From Clavibacter michiganensis (lineage in GTDB: Bacteria; Actinomycetota; Actinomycetes; Actinomycetales; Microbacteriaceae): a DNA stretch of 64,000 nt. The notes under the pieces are model-generated. The model saw nothing but the letters and a program-made list of their open reading frames with translations. It was not told where the DNA came from and ran no database searches. Shown one piece after another: positions 47,963 through 57,104 of this stretch; position 1 is the first letter of the stretch; each line of letters opens with the position of its first letter. The translations under genes were made by a program, and so were the position numbers. The DNA lies in contig NZ_CP080437.1 of the NCBI RefSeq assembly GCF_021216655.1, forward strand, positions 620,001-684,000, read 5' to 3'.

Positions 47963-47978
47963 ACGGAGAGGTGAAGGA

Positions 47979-49406
47979 ATGGACCAGCTCGTCATCGGCC
48001 GGCGCATCCGGCACGCGCGGAAGGGCGCCGGGCTCACGCTCCAGGCGCTGGGGGAGCGGGCGGGGATCCTGCCGAGCCAGCTGAGCATGATCGAGAACGG
48101 CCGGCGCGAGACGCGGCTGTCGACCCTGGGGCGGATCGCGGGCGCGCTCGGCGTGGACGTCACGCACCTGCTCGCGGCCGACGCGCCGGACGCCCGCTCG
48201 GCCCTGGAGATCGAGCTCGACCGCGCGCAGCGCTCGTCGCTCTACGGCGGCCTCGGCCTGCCCGCGGTGCCGGCGAGTCGGGCGCTCCCGCAGGAGACGC
48301 TCGAGGCGCTGGTGGGGCTGCACCGCGAGCTGGCGCGACGCGAGCGGGAGTCGATCGCGACGCCCGAGGAGGCCAGGCGGGCGAACACCGAGCAGCGGCT
48401 CAGCATGCGGCAGCAGGACAACCACATCCCCGACATCGAGGAGCTGGCCGAGCGGATGCTGGCCGACGTCGGCCACCGCAGCGGGGCCCTCTCGCACCGC
48501 AGCGTGAGCCGCATGGCGGAGGGGCTCGGCTTCGAGCTCATCTACGTGGACGACCTGCCGCGGTCGACGCGCTCGGTCACCGACATCGGGGAGGGGCGGA
48601 TCTACCTGCCGCCCGCGTCGATCCCCGGCGGCCACGGCCTCCGCTCGATGGCGCTGCAGGCGATGGCGCACCGCGTGCTCGGGCACGAGGAGCCCGCGAG
48701 CTACGCCGACTTCCTGCGGCAGCGACTCGAGATCAACTACTTCGCCGCTGCGTGCCTCATGCCGCTGATGCAGTCGGTCGAGTTCCTCAGCGAGGCGAAG
48801 TCCCGGCGCGACCTCGCGGTGGAGGACTTCCGTGACGCGTTCGGCGTGACGCACGAGGCGGCGGCCCTCCGGCTCACGAACATCAGCACCACGCACCTCG
48901 ACCTCCGCGTGCACTTCCTGCGCGTGGGCGGCGACGGGGCGGTCTACAAGGCGTACGAGAACGACGGGCTGCCGCTGCCCGTCGACGTCACGGGCGCGGT
49001 CGAGGGTCAGCCGGTGTGCCGGGAGTGGGCGGCGCGCGGCGCGTTCGACCGCACCAACCGCACGACCGAGTTCCACCAGTACACGGACACGCCCGCGGGC
49101 ACGTTCTGGTGCTCGACGCAGACGGGATCCACGGCCGAGGGGGAGTACTCCATCTCCTTCGGCGTGCCGTTCGCGCACGCGAAGTGGTTCCGCGGACGCG
49201 AGACGACGGCCAGGAGCGTCTCCCGCTGCCCGGACGAGTCGTGCTGCCGCCGCGCCGATCCCGAGGACGCCGGCCGCTGGCGCGACCGGGCGTGGCCGAG
49301 CGCCCGGCTGCACGCGCACATCCTCGCTCCGCTGCCGCGCGGCTCATTCCCCGGGGTGGACGACCGCGAGCTCTACGCGTTCCTCGACCGGCACGCGGGG
49401 GCGTGA
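47979..49406 (+). CDS. ramB: RamB-like XRE-family regulator (ScfR type)
   Basis: A 475-residue transcriptional regulator. Residues about 5-60 form an XRE helix-turn-helix (IGRRIRHARKGAGLTLQALGERAG, cited by its core GLTLQALGERAG, then SQLSMIENGRRE). The middle is an ImmA/IrrE-like domain with HRVLGHEEPASYADFLRQRLE but without an intact HExxH. The C-terminal DUF2083 region has paired cysteines (RCPDESCCRR). This is the layout of RamB and other short-chain fatty acyl regulators that control acetate, propionate and gluconeogenic genes. Divergence from pckG supports that role here. A GGAGAGG ribosome-binding site sets the ATG; a long upstream extension of the frame is antisense to pckG and valS. 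Confidence 0.88.
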   Translation: MDQLVIGRRIRHARKGAGLTLQALGERAGILPSQLSMIENGRRETRLSTLGRIAGALGVDVTHLLAADAPDARSALEIELDRAQRSSLYGGLGLPAVPASRALPQETLEALVGLHRELARRERESIATPEEARRANTEQRLSMRQQDNHIPDIEELAERMLADVGHRSGALSHRSVSRMAEGLGFELIYVDDLPRSTRSVTDIGEGRIYLPPASIPGGHGLRSMALQAMAHRVLGHEEPASYADFLRQRLEINYFAAACLMPLMQSVEFLSEAKSRRDLAVEDFRDAFGVTHEAAALRLTNISTTHLDLRVHFLRVGGDGAVYKAYENDGLPLPVDVTGAVEGQPVCREWAARGAFDRTNRTTEFHQYTDTPAGTFWCSTQTGSTAEGEYSISFGVPFAHAKWFRGRETTARSVSRCPDESCCRRADPEDAGRWRDRAWPSARLHAHILAPLPRGSFPGVDDRELYAFLDRHAGA

Positions 49407-49424
49407 CGCGCGGACCCGCGGCGG

Positions 49425-51089
49425 CTAGCGCGGCGCGGCGTCCGGATCCAGGCGCGGGACGGCGGCGAGGAGCGCCCGGGTGACGGGGTGCGTCGGGCGG
49501 AGGAGCACGTCGTCGGCGGATCCACGCTCCACGACCCGGCCGTCGGACATGACGGCGACCTCGTCGCTCATGTGCGCGACGACGCCGAGGTCGTGCGAGA
49601 TGAGCAGGAGGCCGAGGCCGAGACGGCGCTGCAGCTCGTCGAGGAGGTCGAGCACCTGGGCCTGCACGGCGATGTCGAGGGCGGACACGGGCTCGTCGCA
49701 GATGAGCACGTCGGGGCGGGCCGCGAGGGCGCGCGCGATGGCGACGCGCTGACGCTGGCCGCCGGAGAGCCGCGCGGGACGGCGGGGGAGGAGCGCGGGA
49801 TCCAGGCCCACCTGCGCGAGGAGCGTCCCGGGGGAGTCGAAGGCGCTGGCGCCGCGGAGGCCGGCTACGGCGAGGGCGTCCCGCAGGATCCGGTCGACGC
49901 TCCAGCGCGGGTCGAAGGACGCGAGCGGGTCCTGGTAGACGGCGCCGATCCGCGCGCGTCGGCTCCGGCGCTCGCGCTCCGGGATGCCGCTCCACGGCGC
50001 GCCGTCGAGCGTCACGTCGCCCGCGTCCGGCTCCTCGAGCGCGAGCAGGAGGCGGGCGACCGTGGTCTTGCCCGAGCCGGATCCCCCGACGAGGCCGAGC
50101 GTGCGGCCGCGGCGGACCTCGAGGGAGACGCCGTCGACGGCGGTGCGCGCGGATCCGCCGGGGCGACGGTAGGAGCGGGTCAGTCCGGTGGCGCGGAGGA
50201 CGACGCGGTCGTCCGCGCGTGGCTCCGCGGTCCATGCGGGTGCGGATGCGGCGGCCTCGAGCCGGGCCTCCGAGAGGGGCGTGCCGCGCGGGACGCCCGT
50301 CGGCACGGCCGCCACGAGCGCGCGCGTCCGGCGGTGGGCGGGCGTGCGGAGGATCTCCGCGGTCGGGCCCTCCTCGACGACGCGGCCGTCGTGCATCACG
50401 GCGACGCGGTCGGCGAGCCGCGCGACGACGGCGAGGTCGTGGCTGACGAGCAGGGTCGCCTGACCGCGCGAGCGCAGGTCGGCGAGCAGGTCGATGATGC
50501 GCGCCTGCACCGTCGCGTCGAGCGCGGTCGTGGGCTCGTCGGCGACGAGGAGCGGCGGATCCAGCGCGAGGGCCGCCGCGAGCAGCGCCCGCTGCCGCAG
50601 TCCGCCCGAGAGCTCGCCGGAGCGCTGGTGCACGCGCGTCGCGGGATCCGGCATGCCCACGCGCTCGAGCAGCTCGAGCACGCGCGCCCGTCGGGCGCGC
50701 GGGTCCCGCATCCCGTGGACGCGGAGGGCGTCGCCGATCTCGCGGCCGATGGGGCGGAGCGGGTCGAGCGAGGAGAGCGCGTCCTGCAGCACGAGGCCGA
50801 CGCCGGATCCGCGGACGCGTCGCCACTCGCGCGGCCCCGCGTCGCGGAGGTCGCGGCCGCCGATCTCGAGGACGTCCGCCCGGACGTCGGCGCCCGGGCC
50901 GGCGAGCCCGAGGAGGCTCCGCGCGGTCACGCTCTTCCCTGAGCCGGACGTGCCGACGAGCGCGAGGCACTCGCCCGGCGCGATCCGCAGCGAGACGCCG
51001 TGCACGACGGGCACGCCGTCGAAGGACACGCGGAGGTCCTCGACGCGCAGGGCGGGTGCAGCCCCCACCGGCCCGGATCCGTCCGTCAC
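49425..51089 (-). CDS. Dpp/Opp-type ABC transporter, fused double ATPase
   Basis: The energising subunit of a peptide/nickel-class importer. The two ATPases that are usually separate (DppD and DppF) are fused in 554 residues. Domain 1: Walker A GTSGSGKS, signature LSGGLRQRA, Walker [13 protein letters not shown]. Domain 2: GGSGSGKTT, signature [21 protein letters not shown]. Each is followed by SHDL. The domain 1 signature has Leu where domain 2 has Gln, a common variation. The GTG start overlaps the stop of the upstream permease gene (GTGA). It is the last gene of the four-gene operon. Confidence 0.93.
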   Translation of the reverse strand: MTDGSGPVGAAPALRVEDLRVSFDGVPVVHGVSLRIAPGECLALVGTSGSGKSVTARSLLGLAGPGADVRADVLEIGGRDLRDAGPREWRRVRGSGVGLVLQDALSSLDPLRPIGREIGDALRVHGMRDPRARRARVLELLERVGMPDPATRVHQRSGELSGGLRQRALLAAALALDPPLLVADEPTTALDATVQARIIDLLADLRSRGQATLLVSHDLAVVARLADRVAVMHDGRVVEEGPTAEILRTPAHRRTRALVAAVPTGVPRGTPLSEARLEAAASAPAWTAEPRADDRVVLRATGLTRSYRRPGGSARTAVDGVSLEVRRGRTLGLVGGSGSGKTTVARLLLALEEPDAGDVTLDGAPWSGIPERERRSRRARIGAVYQDPLASFDPRWSVDRILRDALAVAGLRGASAFDSPGTLLAQVGLDPALLPRRPARLSGGQRQRVAIARALAARPDVLICDEPVSALDIAVQAQVLDLLDELQRRLGLGLLLISHDLGVVAHMSDEVAVMSDGRVVERGSADDVLLRPTHPVTRALLAAVPRLDPDAAPR

Positions 51090-51946
51090 GACTCACGCAC
51101 CCGTCGCTCGAGAGCCCGGCCGAGCACGGTCGACGCGGTCGCCGTCAGCACGATCATGAGGCCGGGCACCACCGTGAGCCACGGCGCCGAGCCGATGTAG
51201 GTGCGTCCGGCCGCGAGCATGGCGCCCCATTCGGGATCCGGCGGCACCGTCCCGAGCCCGAGGTAGCTCAGCGAGGACGCCCACACGATCGCCTGCCCGA
51301 CGCCGAGCGTGCCGAGCACGAAGAGCGGCGCGGCCGTGTTCGGCAGGATGTGCCGCGCGAGCACCACGAGCGGCGGGCGGCCGAGCACGGTCGCCGCCTC
51401 CACGTACGCCGAGCGGCGCACCGACATGACCCGGCCGCGGATGATGCGCGCGTAGCCAGGGGCGGCCGAGATGCCGACGGCGAGGGTGGCGCTGCCGATG
51501 CCTGGCCCGAGGATCACGATGAGGAAGAGCGCGAGCAGGAGGCCGGGGAACGCGAAGACCACCTCGATCACGCGGTTCACGGCGAAGTCGGCGACGCGGC
51601 CGAGGAGCGCGGCGGCGAGCCCGAGGACCGCGCCGAGGCCCAGGCCGATGGCCGTGGCGCTCACGCCGATCACGAGGCTGGGGCCGGCGCCGTGCACGAC
51701 GCGCGTGAGCACGTCGCGGCCCGACTCGTCGGTGCCGAGGAGGTGCCCGGCGCCGGGAGGACGGAACGCCTCGGCGGGTGCGATGGCGAGCGGGTCGCCG
51801 GGCGCGAGGATCCCGGGGGCGAGGGCGGAGACGAGGAGCGCGAGCACGACGATCGCGGCGCCCGCTGTGCCGGCCACGGCCAGGATCCGGACCGGGGGGC
51901 GCGACGGGGCGGCGGCGAGGAGCGTCTCGGCGCGGGGGTCGCTCAT
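51086..51946 (-). CDS. Dpp/Opp-type ABC permease (DppC-like)
   Basis: A 286-residue inner-membrane permease with about six hydrophobic helices. The N-terminal helix (about 22-48) is followed by the periplasmic HLLGTDESGRDVLTRVVHGA motif (core GTDESGRDVLTR) that marks DppC/OppC proteins. The EAA loop near residue 190 (EAATVLGRPPLVVLARHILPN, core EAATVLGRPPLVV) docks onto the ATPase, and YLGLGTVPPDPEWGAML lies near the end. It is coupled on both sides by 4-bp overlaps (ATGA with dppB, GTGA with the ATPase gene). Confidence 0.92.
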   Translation of the reverse strand: MSDPRAETLLAAAPSRPPVRILAVAGTAGAAIVVLALLVSALAPGILAPGDPLAIAPAEAFRPPGAGHLLGTDESGRDVLTRVVHGAGPSLVIGVSATAIGLGLGAVLGLAAALLGRVADFAVNRVIEVVFAFPGLLLALFLIVILGPGIGSATLAVGISAAPGYARIIRGRVMSVRRSAYVEAATVLGRPPLVVLARHILPNTAAPLFVLGTLGVGQAIVWASSLSYLGLGTVPPDPEWGAMLAAGRTYIGSAPWLTVVPGLMIVLTATASTVLGRALERRVRES

Positions 51947-53013
51947 CTGGCGGCCGCCGTCGCGTCTGCCGCTGCCGCGGGGCCGGCCACGGGCGCGACG
52001 CCCGCGGGGACCGGAGCGGCCGCGGGCACGGGCCCGGTGCGCGCGTCGACGAGCCGCGGGTCCACGATCCGCGCGAGCAGGTCGGTCACGGCCGTGAGCA
52101 CGATGTAGATCACGGCCACCACGAGCACCACGCCGACGATGACCGGCACGTCCCTGCTGGTCACGGCCGAGAGCGCCGTGCGTCCGAGGCCGGGCCGGGC
52201 GAAGATCTGCTCGACCACCACGGCGCCCGAGATGAGGAAGCCGAACGCCCAGCCGGACAGCGCGATCCCGGGGGCGGCCGCGTGGCGCAGCGCGTGCCGC
52301 AGCCGCACGCCGGCCTCCGACTCGCCGCGGGCGCGGGCCGCCAGCGCGAACGGGGAGTCGAGCGCGTCGAGCAGCGCCTCTCGCATGATCTGGCCGAGGA
52401 ACCCGGCGAGGGGGATCGCGAGGGTGAGCACCGGCAGCACGAGGCCCGCGGGCGAGGATCCGCTCACGGCCGGCAGCCAGCCGAGGCCGGTGGAGAACAC
52501 GAGGATCAGCACCACGCCGATCCAGAAGTGCGGCAGCGAGGCCGCCACGATCTCGACGCCCGCGCCGATCGCCGCGGCGACCCGGCCCGCGCCCGAGGAG
52601 ACGAGGGCGAGGCCGAGCGCGAGGATCCACGCCACGGCGAGCGCGAGCACGGCCAGCAGCAGCGTGCCCGGCAGCTGCCGCGCGAGCACCGCGACGACGT
52701 CCTCGCGCAGCGCGTACGACCGGCCGAGGTCGCCCTGCGCGAGGCGCCCCAGCTGCGCGAGGTACTGCACGAGGAGAGGCTGGTCGAGCCCGTACTCGGC
52801 GCGCACCGCGGCGACGGCCTCGGGCGGCGCCTGCGAGCCGGGGCCGCCGAGGATCGCCTGCGCCGGGTCTCCCGGGATCAGCCGCACCGCGAGGAACGTC
52901 ACGGTCGCGACCGCCCAGAGCACGAGGACCGCGCCGCCGATCCGGGCCCCGACGGCGCGGAGGAGCGCGGATCGACGGGGGCCGGACGCGCGGACGGCGC
53001 GGCCGCGCCTCAC
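51943..53013 (-). CDS. Dpp/Opp-type ABC permease (DppB-like)
   Basis: A 356-residue permease. The first helix (about 18-38) contains FLAVRLIPGDPAQ, the DppB/OppB N-terminal signature. YGLDQPLLVQYLAQL and GDLGRSY follow, then five more helices with the EAA-like loop RARGESEAGVRLRHALRHAA (core ARGESEAGVRLRHA). The last 40 residues are a Pro/Ala/Val-rich tail not typical of the family. The GTG at 53013 is chosen because it overlaps the stop of the binding-protein gene (GTGA), and the frame upstream of it only shadows that gene. Confidence 0.9.
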   Translation of the reverse strand: MRRGRAVRASGPRRSALLRAVGARIGGAVLVLWAVATVTFLAVRLIPGDPAQAILGGPGSQAPPEAVAAVRAEYGLDQPLLVQYLAQLGRLAQGDLGRSYALREDVVAVLARQLPGTLLLAVLALAVAWILALGLALVSSGAGRVAAAIGAGVEIVAASLPHFWIGVVLILVFSTGLGWLPAVSGSSPAGLVLPVLTLAIPLAGFLGQIMREALLDALDSPFALAARARGESEAGVRLRHALRHAAAPGIALSGWAFGFLISGAVVVEQIFARPGLGRTALSAVTSRDVPVIVGVVLVVAVIYIVLTAVTDLLARIVDPRLVDARTGPVPAAAPVPAGVAPVAGPAAAADATAAAR

Positions 53014-54656
53014 CGGGCGAGCCAGGTGTCGTACATCGTCGGCGTCGCGACGGAGGGCAGCGCCCGGAGCCCCTGGACCGCCGTGCCGTGCAGGAAGTGG
53101 TTCTGCTGGTCGTAGAGCGGCAGGATCCAGTACCCGGCCATCACGCGCTGCTGCACGTCCGCGTAGAGCGCGTTCCGCCGGTCGGGGTCGGTCGTCGCCC
53201 GCGCCTCGGCGAGCGCCTGGTCGATCTCGGGCACCGACACCTTGGCGTGGTTGGCGAAGTAGCCGCTCGGCGCGGGCGTGATGCCGGAGGTGTCGTAGAG
53301 GATCCGCAGCACGTCGGGACCCGCCTTCGTGTACGGCGCGCTGACGAGCTCGTACGCGTCGTCGCCGAGCGCCTCGTACCAGGAGCCGAGGTCCATGGGC
53401 TCGAGCTGCACGTCGAAGCCCACGGCCTTGACGTTCGCCTGGATCTGCTCGAACAGCGACTGCTCGGCGGGGATCGACTGGTTGGTGCTCACGGGGAAGC
53501 GCAGCGTCAGGCGCGCGCCGTCCTTCGTGCGGATCCCGTCGGGTCCCTTCGCGGACCAGCCGGCCTCGTCGAGCAGCGTGGCCGCCCGGTCGACGTCGAT
53601 GCCGAACAGGTCCGGATCGGAGACCGCGGCCGGCTCGGTGCTCGCGAGCGGCGAGTGCGAGCGCTCGGCGGTGCCCTGGAAGAGGGCGGTGATCCCCGCG
53701 TCGACGTCGGCCGAGCGGATGAACGCCTCGCGCACGCGCTCGTCGTCGAACGGCGGCTGGCCGGAGTTCAGCTCGATGCGGTTCGAGGCGCCCGGCCGGG
53801 GCGCGTCGAGCTCGCCGAGCGCGCCGCCCGCCGTGGCGGAGACGATCGCGTCGGGCTGCGCGTTGTCGATCACGTCGACCTCGCCGCTCTGCAGGGCCGC
53901 GTACCGGGAGGCGGCGTCCGGCAGGAAGCGCCAGTCGATGCGCTCCAGGTACGCGGGCCCCGTGTGCGCGGCGTCGGTGGGCGGCGACGCGTACGCGTCG
54001 TTGCGCACGAGCGAGATGGACTGCTGGCGGTCCCAGCGCTCGACGCTGAAGGGCCCGGTGCCTATGGGCTGGGCGCAGTTCGCATCGGTGCCGCGGGCGA
54101 TCCCGGCGGGCGACTCCATCGCGAGCCACGGCTGGGAGAGCGACTCGAGCAGCGCGCTGTCGGGCGTCGAGAGGGTGAGGCGCACGGTGGACGCGTCGAC
54201 CGCGGTCGCGTCCGTGACCGCCTGCAGCGCGAGGTACCCGGTGGAGGAGAGCGTCGCCGGATCCTGCACGCGGCGGATGTTCGCGACCACCGCGTCGGCG
54301 TCGAACGGCGTGCCGTCCGTGAAGGTGACGCCCTGGCGCAGCGTGAGCTCGAGCCCCAGGCCGTCGTCGCTCCAGGTCCAGCTGTCGGCGAGCCACGGCG
54401 TGATCCCGCCCTTCCCGTCGAGCGACACGAGCGGCTCGAGGAACTGGGACGAGACGAGCGCCTGCGGGTAGTTGCCGCCGACGTGGGGGTCGAGGCAGTC
54501 GGGCTCCGCGTCGCCGGACGCGTAGACGAGCGTGCCTCCGGAGACGGGGGTGGTCGACGCCTCGGGGGTGGCGGACGTGCATCCGCTGAGGAGGAGGGCG
54601 GTCGTGGCGAGGGCGCCGAGGCCCGCGAGCGCGCGGGTGCGTGGGGTGTGGATCAT
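53010..54656 (-). CDS. Peptide/nickel-class solute-binding lipoprotein (SBP_bac_5)
   Basis: A 548-residue extracytoplasmic lipoprotein that delivers ligand to the downstream permeases. A signal peptide (1-24) ends in the lipobox LLSGC. SBP family-5 features follow: [56 protein letters not shown]-type region (visible core [17 protein letters not shown]), [13 protein letters not shown] and a C-terminal [14 protein letters not shown]. The ligand (peptide, nickel complex or other) cannot be read from sequence. It is the first gene of the operon. About 100 bp separate it from the divergent TetR gene, a likely shared operator region. Confidence 0.93.
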   Translation of the reverse strand: [548 protein letters not shown]

Positions 54657-54760
54657 GGGTGCTTCCGATGTGCGCGCCGCGGCGGACGCTGGTGCGGGTG
54701 TTTCTGTACCGCGTCCAACAATACGCGCACGCGGTCACCCCGGTGCACCAGGATGGGCGC

Positions 54761-55366
54761 ATGACTCCCGCCCGTCCCGCCGGTCGCCCGCGTCGCTCGT
54801 CGCGCGCGACCCTCGAGGAGGCCGCCGCCGAGCTCTTCCTCGAGAACACCTACGCCGCCACGACCGTCGAGCAGATCGCCCAGCGCGCCGGGGTCAGCCG
54901 TGCCACGTTCTTCAACTACTTCGCGTCCAAGGCCGACCTGCTGTGGGCGGGGCTCGACGACACGCTCCGCGCCTTCGGCGACGCGCTCTCCTCTGTGGGT
55001 CCCGCCGGGGCGCCCGGCGACGGCGTCGTCGACGCGCTGATCGCCGCCGCCTGCTCCCGCGGCGTGGGCTGGCTGCCGCTCGCCCTGACGCAGCACGAGG
55101 TCATGGGCCTCGGCTCCGACGTGCCGGGGGAGGGCGTGGCACGCGCGGCGCCGCTCGTGGATCCCGTCGCGCAGGCCCTCGCGCGCGCGTCCGGCCGCCG
55201 TGCCTCGGTCGCCCCCGTGCGGATCGCCGCCGCCGTGATCGCGGCCGCCACCGCCGCGGCCGTCGTCGCGTGGGCCGGGGACGGGGTGGGACGGGGCCCT
55301 CTGGAGGACGCCGTGCGCCGGGCGCTGGATCCGCTCCGCACGGCGCTCGCCGCCCTCCTCGCCTGA
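54761..55366 (+). CDS. TetR-family transcriptional regulator
   Basis: A 201-residue regulator. Residues about 12-60 form the TetR DNA-binding domain, with RATLEEAAAELFLENTYAAT, TVEQIAQRAGVSRATFFNYFASKADLL (core EQIAQRAGVSRATFFNYF). The remaining helical domain is Ala/Val-rich and binds an unknown ligand. The ATG at 54761 is chosen over a start 40 codons upstream that would overlap the divergent gene's leader. Its position facing the ABC operon across about 100 bp suggests it represses that operon and itself. Confidence 0.9.
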   Translation: MTPARPAGRPRRSSRATLEEAAAELFLENTYAATTVEQIAQRAGVSRATFFNYFASKADLLWAGLDDTLRAFGDALSSVGPAGAPGDGVVDALIAAACSRGVGWLPLALTQHEVMGLGSDVPGEGVARAAPLVDPVAQALARASGRRASVAPVRIAAAVIAAATAAAVVAWAGDGVGRGPLEDAVRRALDPLRTALAALLA

Positions 55367-55475
55367 CCGCGCGGCTCGAGGCCTCGGGAGGGATGCCCCG
55401 CTGTCCGCCACGGGTCTCCTAACCTGTGCGCGCGGCCCGACCGCGTCCGCTCCCTCGACCACGAGAAGAGACGCC

Positions 55476-56237
55476 ATGACCCGTGCATCCGCCCTGCCCG
55501 GCCGCCCCCGAGCGCCGCGTCGCCCGTTCACCGCCGCTCGTCGCCGGATCCTGTCGGCCGCGCTGGCGGTCCTGGTCGCGGTAGCGGGCCCCGCGATGGC
55601 GGCGTCGGCCGCATCGGCTGCCCCGGCGGCCGGCCCCGCCCGCCTGTCCGGCTACGCCACGCACTACTCGCTCGGGCCTGACGGGAGGACGACGAACGGC
55701 AACTGCTCGCTCCCGGCCATCCCGAAGGACCGCCTCTACGTGGCGGTCGGCCCCGACCTCTACGCCGGCGGTGCCGGATGCGGCAGCTACCTCGACGTCA
55801 CCGGACCCCACGGCACGGTGCGCGTCGAGGTCGCCGACTCCTGCCACGAGTGCGTGCACGGCCACCTCGACCTGAGCGAGGAGGCGTTCCGGGCCATCGG
55901 CGTTTACGACGCCGGCATCATCACCACCTCGTACGTGCCGGTCGCGGCGTCGACCGTCCCCCCGCTCTCCTTCCGGTTCAAGGACGGCTCCTCGGCGTAC
56001 TGGGCGGCCCTGCAGGTGCTCGACGCCGGCGTGCGGCTCCGATCGGTCGAGCTGTGGGTGGGCGCGCGGTGGGTGCCGCTCTCCCTGACGGACTACGGCT
56101 ACTGGCTGGCTCCTGGGTACGTGGGCGCGGGGCCCTTCACGGTGCGCGTCACGGACACCACGGGGCGCACGGCCACGGTGCAGGGCATCGTGCTCGACCC
56201 GATGAGGCTGCAGCACACCGCATCGCGCCTCCGCTGA
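55476..56237 (+). CDS. Secreted expansin-like protein (EXLX)
   Basis: A 253-residue exported protein with a signal peptide of about 45-50 residues (basic start, ILSAALAVLVAVAGPAMA, AxA site). Domain 1 is an expansin double-psi beta-barrel: GYATHYSL, GNCSLP, GCGSYLDVTGP, VEVADSCHEC and HLDLS at 130-134. Asp121 and Asp132 match BsEXLX1 Asp71 and Asp82. Domain 2 is a CBM63-like module with Tyr175, Trp176 and Tyr207 in the cellulose-binding positions. Expansins loosen plant cell walls without hydrolysis. A stand-alone expansin is known in Clavibacter michiganensis. A GAAGAG ribosome-binding site and an upstream TAACCT hexamer are visible. Confidence 0.9.
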   Translation: MTRASALPGRPRAPRRPFTAARRRILSAALAVLVAVAGPAMAASAASAAPAAGPARLSGYATHYSLGPDGRTTNGNCSLPAIPKDRLYVAVGPDLYAGGAGCGSYLDVTGPHGTVRVEVADSCHECVHGHLDLSEEAFRAIGVYDAGIITTSYVPVAASTVPPLSFRFKDGSSAYWAALQVLDAGVRLRSVELWVGARWVPLSLTDYGYWLAPGYVGAGPFTVRVTDTTGRTATVQGIVLDPMRLQHTASRLR

Positions 56238-56313
56238 CGGCGCGGCGCGCACCCGACGAGCCGCGTCCTCCGCGTGGATCGCGCGCCGTCCCGCTCTCGG
56301 CCAGGATGTCCGC

Positions 56314-57063
56314 ATGACCTCCGACTCGCCCGACCTCGCCGCCCTGTCCTCCTCGTTCGGCGGCGTCTCCGAGCAGTACGACCGGGTGCGGCCGGCCTAC
56401 CCGGACGAGGCGGTGGCGTGGATGCTCCCCGCCGGCGCCCGCCGAGTGGTGGACCTCGGCGCGGGCACGGGCAAGCTGACGCGCCTCCTCGCGGATCGCG
56501 GCCTCGACGTCACGGCGGTCGAGCCGGACGACCGCATGCGCGCCGTGCTCGCGGACCGGCTGCCGGGCGTGACGGCCGTCCGCGGATCCGGCGAGGCGAT
56601 CCCCGTGGGCGACGGCGAGGAGGACGCCGTGCTCGTCGCGCAGGCCTGGCACTGGATGGACGCGGGCGAGGCGGCCCGCGAGGCCGCGCGCGTGCTCCGT
56701 CCCGGTGGTCGCCTCGGCATCGTCTGGAACGTCATGGACGGCGAGGTCGACTGGGTCCGCGAGCTCGACGCGATCCTCGACGGGGGTCGGCGCGGCGGCG
56801 CACGGGCGGCCGAGCCCGGCCCGTTCCCCGGCTTCGGCCCCGTCGAGCACGCGTCCTTCGCGCATGCGCAGCGCATGACCCCCGAGGACGTGGTGGACCT
56901 CGCCGGATCCATCAGCCGGATCAGCACGCTGCCCGACGACGCGCGCGCCGGCGTCCTCGACGACATCAGGACCCTCCTCGCCGGACACCCGGACACCGCG
57001 GGCCGCGACGCGCTCGACCTGCCGTACCGCGCCGACGCGTACCGCGCACAGCTCGGCGGATGA
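56314..57063 (+). CDS. Class I SAM-dependent methyltransferase
   Basis: A 249-residue methyltransferase of the Methyltransf_11 type. It begins FGGVSEQYDRVRPAYPDEAV, a pattern common in SmtA-like and putative trans-aconitate-type relatives. Motif I is VVDLGAGTGKLT near residue 45, the acidic loop VTAVEPDDRM follows, then AQAWHWMD and VLRPGGRLGIVWNVM. The Ala-x-x-Trp-His-Trp stretch is frequent in a large, uncharacterised actinobacterial subgroup. The substrate is unknown. It stands alone between the expansin gene and the ileS leader. Confidence 0.85.
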   Translation: MTSDSPDLAALSSSFGGVSEQYDRVRPAYPDEAVAWMLPAGARRVVDLGAGTGKLTRLLADRGLDVTAVEPDDRMRAVLADRLPGVTAVRGSGEAIPVGDGEEDAVLVAQAWHWMDAGEAAREAARVLRPGGRLGIVWNVMDGEVDWVRELDAILDGGRRGGARAAEPGPFPGFGPVEHASFAHAQRMTPEDVVDLAGSISRISTLPDDARAGVLDDIRTLLAGHPDTAGRDALDLPYRADAYRAQLGG

Positions 57064-57092
57064 GCGCCCACGGGCTGCGGTCCGACGGGCGC

Positions 57093-57098
57093 TAGGAT
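57093..57098 (+). promoter_or_regulatory. -10 hexamer of the ileS leader
   Basis: TAGGAT at 57093-57098 would start transcription near 57105, placing the whole T-box leader in the transcript. The hexamer is identical to that before the TPP riboswitch. Confidence 0.5.
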
Positions 57099-57104
57099 CG
57101 TCAG

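Noticed and set aside
43467..47978. Very long N-terminal extension of the RamB-like gene
   Set aside because: The frame upstream of 47979 is antisense to valS and pckG; a GGAGAGG site and an HTH-type start at 47979 mark the real beginning.
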